Source: Pontibacter sp. SGAir0037 (GTDB lineage: Bacteria > Bacteroidota > Bacteroidia > Cytophagales > Hymenobacteraceae). Taken from it: a stretch of 64,000 bases of DNA. The DNA is taken from contig NZ_CP028092.1 of NCBI RefSeq assembly GCF_005491705.1, positions 2,232,001 through 2,296,000 on the forward strand, written 5' to 3'. A program made the position numbers and the translations under genes. The notes under the pieces were generated by a model. That model searched no databases, had not been told where the DNA came from, and saw nothing but the letters and a program-made list of their open reading frames with translations. Each line of letters opens with the position of its first letter. Position 1 is the first letter of the stretch. Below, one piece after another: positions 61,877 through 64,000 of this stretch.

Positions 61877-62287
61877 ATGGAAGACAACAATAAACCTTTA
61901 AATGCTGCTGCCCCCACATTTGTGGAACGGCTGGCCGAAAAGCTGGGCATGGCAGCTGAAAGCTCTACCATTTATGGGGAGCCGGTAGAACGGGAGGGCA
62001 TTACAATTATTCCTGTTTCTAAAGCTATGTATGGTTTTGGCGGGGGTGGTGGCGGTGGCGCCAAAGCAGATGAGGCAGGCGCTGGCAGTGGCGGCGGCGG
62101 CGGCATGGCAGTAACCCCAGTAGGCTATATTGAGATAAAACAGGGAAGCACCCGCTTTCGCCCCATCCGCGACCCGCAAACGGTGGTAAAAGTAGTTGCC
62201 ATCGGAAGTCTGGCGCTATTGCTAACCACAAAGAGCATTGTGGAAATATTCAAAAACAAGAAAATCGTAAAGCTTTTGAAGAAGTGA
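61877..62287 (+). CDS. GerW/YtfJ-like protein
   Basis: From ATG 61877 the protein has 136 residues; a longer frame from 61769 adds residues of no coding look. VERLAEKLGMAAESSTIYGE, PVEREGITIIPVSKAMYGFG, a Gly-rich stretch (GFGGGGGGGAKADEAGAGSG) and MAVTPVGYIEIKQGSTRF match the GerW (YtfJ) family, with a C-terminal hydrophobic segment (VVKVVAIGSLALLLTTKSIV). YtfJ is a spore protein in Bacillus, but homologues are found in non-spore-formers, where the role is unknown. Confidence 0.85.
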   Translation: MEDNNKPLNAAAPTFVERLAEKLGMAAESSTIYGEPVEREGITIIPVSKAMYGFGGGGGGGAKADEAGAGSGGGGGMAVTPVGYIEIKQGSTRFRPIRDPQTVVKVVAIGSLALLLTTKSIVEIFKNKKIVKLLKK

Positions 62288-62430
62288 AATTCTGCTATCC
62301 CGGATAAGCAGCCAGGCGGCCATAAGGTTAAGCTTCACTTCCCGCCTGCTCCATAATTTCCGGATACCAGAAACACGACCAGTAGCTTAATTCCCCCCAA
62401 TCTGGTTTGTAATTGATTTCGTAAGTAGAC

Positions 62431-63987
62431 ATGAGCTTTTACCCGCTGGTGCATCTGGATTGCTTATCACTTAGCCAAGCCTTCATGTCTGAAAGAAATC
62501 ACTTAAAATATGAATCTGGATACAGCCAGTTCGTGAAGAAGTACCTGCAGGTGATCAGCAACTACAAGTACCTCTTCATGGGCTCTCTTCTACTATTCTT
62601 GTTCCTGGCATTTTTGTATCAGCAGAGAGCAAGTAGAAGCTACCGGATTACAACTGAGCTTGTGCTTTCTCATGTAGAAGATATAGCTGGTAAAGGTACC
62701 GGAGTAACTTCTGAAATCAGTTCGGATGCACAGGATAACAGGGCTGAATTATTAAAATCGAAAAGCCTGATATGGAGAGCAGTTGCCAGTATGGGGGTTC
62801 CGCTGAAATACTCCACCAATACGCTGCTGGGAAGCACAGAAGTATATGGCTACTATTTACCCATCCGTATTATTATTCTACAGCCCCATGCCAACATCCG
62901 GCATCTGTCGCTACAGGTTGGCATAATGGACCAACAAAAATTTATACTGGAGGAAAACGGAAAAGAGACTCTCCATACGTTTGGAGAAAGCATTTCTACA
63001 AGCTTTGCAACGCTGAAAGTAAAACCTGGACCTGCTTTCAACGGACAGGCTCAGTTAATTCAGGTAGATTACCAAGATATTAATTCCCTGGCCGAGGACT
63101 TCCGGCAGCATTTATCTGTAGCTGTCAGTGATCACGAACCTTACAAAGTTTCGCTAAGCCTGGTAGAAACTTCACCTGAAAAAGGAAGAGACTTTCTTGA
63201 AAAGTTATGTTTTGCATACCTGCAAGAGACCAGGTTAAATGAAAGACCTTTGAGAACAGCCGTAAAAGTAATTGATGCGCAACTGGCTCAATTAGATCAT
63301 GAGATTCTGGTACTCGACAGCCTGACAGCAATACATCAACCCCTGCGCCACACGCAAAAGAATACTGAAGCTGCAGTTATAACAGGATCTCTTCCCCAGA
63401 CGAAACAGCTGCATATTCTGAATGCCCTGAAGCCCTATATCAAAAGGCCGGTTCATGAATACACGCTTATACCTGCTGGTTTTGGGCTTCAGGATACGGC
63501 CTTGCAAAACCTGATATTGGAGTACAATAGCAGGCAAGAGGCCAAACAGCTGCTTCTAAAGTCTAACAACACCAACTCCCCTCTGGTGGCAGACAGTAAT
63601 AAGAGATTAGCCGCGCTGCAACATGATTTAACAGCTAAAATAACCACCCTCGAAAAAGACTTATCCGGTAACAATAAAAAGCAGGCAGAACCTGGACCTG
63701 AAGCAATTAATGATATAAATGAAAGGCTGCTGACCGATTTAAAGCGACATAGTAAGATAAACCTTTACAGCCGTTTGCTGGAGAAGCGGGAGGAAATAAT
63801 TTCCAGTATTTCGACGCTTGAAGAGCAGGTGGCAGCTTTACAAGCGCCTGCAACATCGGTATTACCAATTAAGGCAAAAGCTTTCTTCATTTACCTGTTA
63901 GCTGCCATTCTGGGGCTAAGCCTGCCACTGCTGATTACAAATCCCACGCTGCTAAAGTTAATGCATCAACAATACGTTACTAAATAA
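62431..63987 (+). CDS. Wzz-like polysaccharide co-polymerase without kinase domain
   Basis: The 518-residue protein has a first membrane segment (LFMGSLLLFLFLAFLYQQR) at about 50-68, a long periplasmic part with coiled coil (LEEQVAALQ), and a second membrane segment near 490 (AFFIYLLAAILGLSLPLLI). This is the two-membrane-span Wzz/chain-length layout, without the cytoplasmic kinase domain. Homologous function to the protein at 21897 is likely. An internal ATG at 62485 (MSERNHLKYES) is an alternative start that removes an unlikely first 18 residues. It may be the first gene of another polysaccharide cluster to the right. Confidence 0.8.
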   Translation: MSFYPLVHLDCLSLSQAFMSERNHLKYESGYSQFVKKYLQVISNYKYLFMGSLLLFLFLAFLYQQRASRSYRITTELVLSHVEDIAGKGTGVTSEISSDAQDNRAELLKSKSLIWRAVASMGVPLKYSTNTLLGSTEVYGYYLPIRIIILQPHANIRHLSLQVGIMDQQKFILEENGKETLHTFGESISTSFATLKVKPGPAFNGQAQLIQVDYQDINSLAEDFRQHLSVAVSDHEPYKVSLSLVETSPEKGRDFLEKLCFAYLQETRLNERPLRTAVKVIDAQLAQLDHEILVLDSLTAIHQPLRHTQKNTEAAVITGSLPQTKQLHILNALKPYIKRPVHEYTLIPAGFGLQDTALQNLILEYNSRQEAKQLLLKSNNTNSPLVADSNKRLAALQHDLTAKITTLEKDLSGNNKKQAEPGPEAINDINERLLTDLKRHSKINLYSRLLEKREEIISSISTLEEQVAALQAPATSVLPIKAKAFFIYLLAAILGLSLPLLITNPTLLKLMHQQYVTK

Positions 63988-64000
63988 TCACTGCTAAATC

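Overview
The window looks like a chromosome segment of a Bacteroidota bacterium, most likely Cytophagales/Hymenobacteraceae (Pontibacter-like; the genus is an impression, not a result). The grounds are type IX secretion sorting domains, promoters of the TAnnTTTG type, outer-membrane-barrel TonB receptors with a CarboxypepD_reg-like plug extension, LytTR/LytS pairs and hybrid kinases. No rRNA, tRNA or CRISPR array was recognised.

Layout. 1-9.2 kb: start of a propeller-type sensor, a zinc metalloprotease lipoprotein, a ribosome hibernation factor, a large Ig/PKD-repeat adhesin with a T9SS tail, and a beta-helix lipoprotein gene split by one in-frame TAG and preceded by a sigma-54-like promoter. 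9.2-12.8 kb: a two-gene operon for a multidomain putative glycoside hydrolase and a small T9SS protein. 13.2-26.5 kb: a one-strand exopolysaccharide operon starting with a CheY-like receiver, then a pseudo-receiver/sugar-transferase fusion, a half-length TolC-like protein, a Wzz/BY-kinase-like co-polymerase, a Wzy-like polymerase, six genes for glycosyltransferases or a very small peptide, and a Wzx-like flippase. 27.1-36.3 kb: a phosphorelay block arranged as a near mirror image, PAS-HPt and hybrid kinase on the minus strand, hybrid kinase, NtrC-type regulator and a PAS-kinase-REC-HPt protein on the plus strand; the last has lost its phospho-acceptor histidine. Receiver, HPt and kinases are close to the EPS operon and may control it (inference).

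36-45 kb: metabolic and envelope genes (TonB receptor, TatA, intradiol dioxygenase, pirin-like pair, LytTR/LytS pair, glycogen-binding-domain protein), then a DUF559 gene bracketed by 38-nt repeats. 45.5-48 kb: the helicase hrpB, visibly G+C-richer than its neighbours.

48-54.4 kb is the accessory part. It holds a 28-nt tandem array, four copies of a 20-nt perfect palindrome, a REP-associated tyrosine transposase and a truncated second copy of it, a tripartite HipB-HipS-HipT toxin-antitoxin locus with two palindromic operators, a broken nucleotidyltransferase/HEPN gene and its partner built of repeated helical modules, and an XRE regulator. The whole is bracketed by direct repeats of the hrpB 5' end plus transposase, about 5.97 kb apart.

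54.6-64 kb: trehalase, a DUF5996 protein, a beta-propeller lipoprotein with paired TGYAAC-type boxes, DUF3616, a UmuD-like S24 peptidase divergent from an Abi-alpha-like protein, a GerW-like protein and a second Wzz-like protein that may open another polysaccharide cluster to the right.
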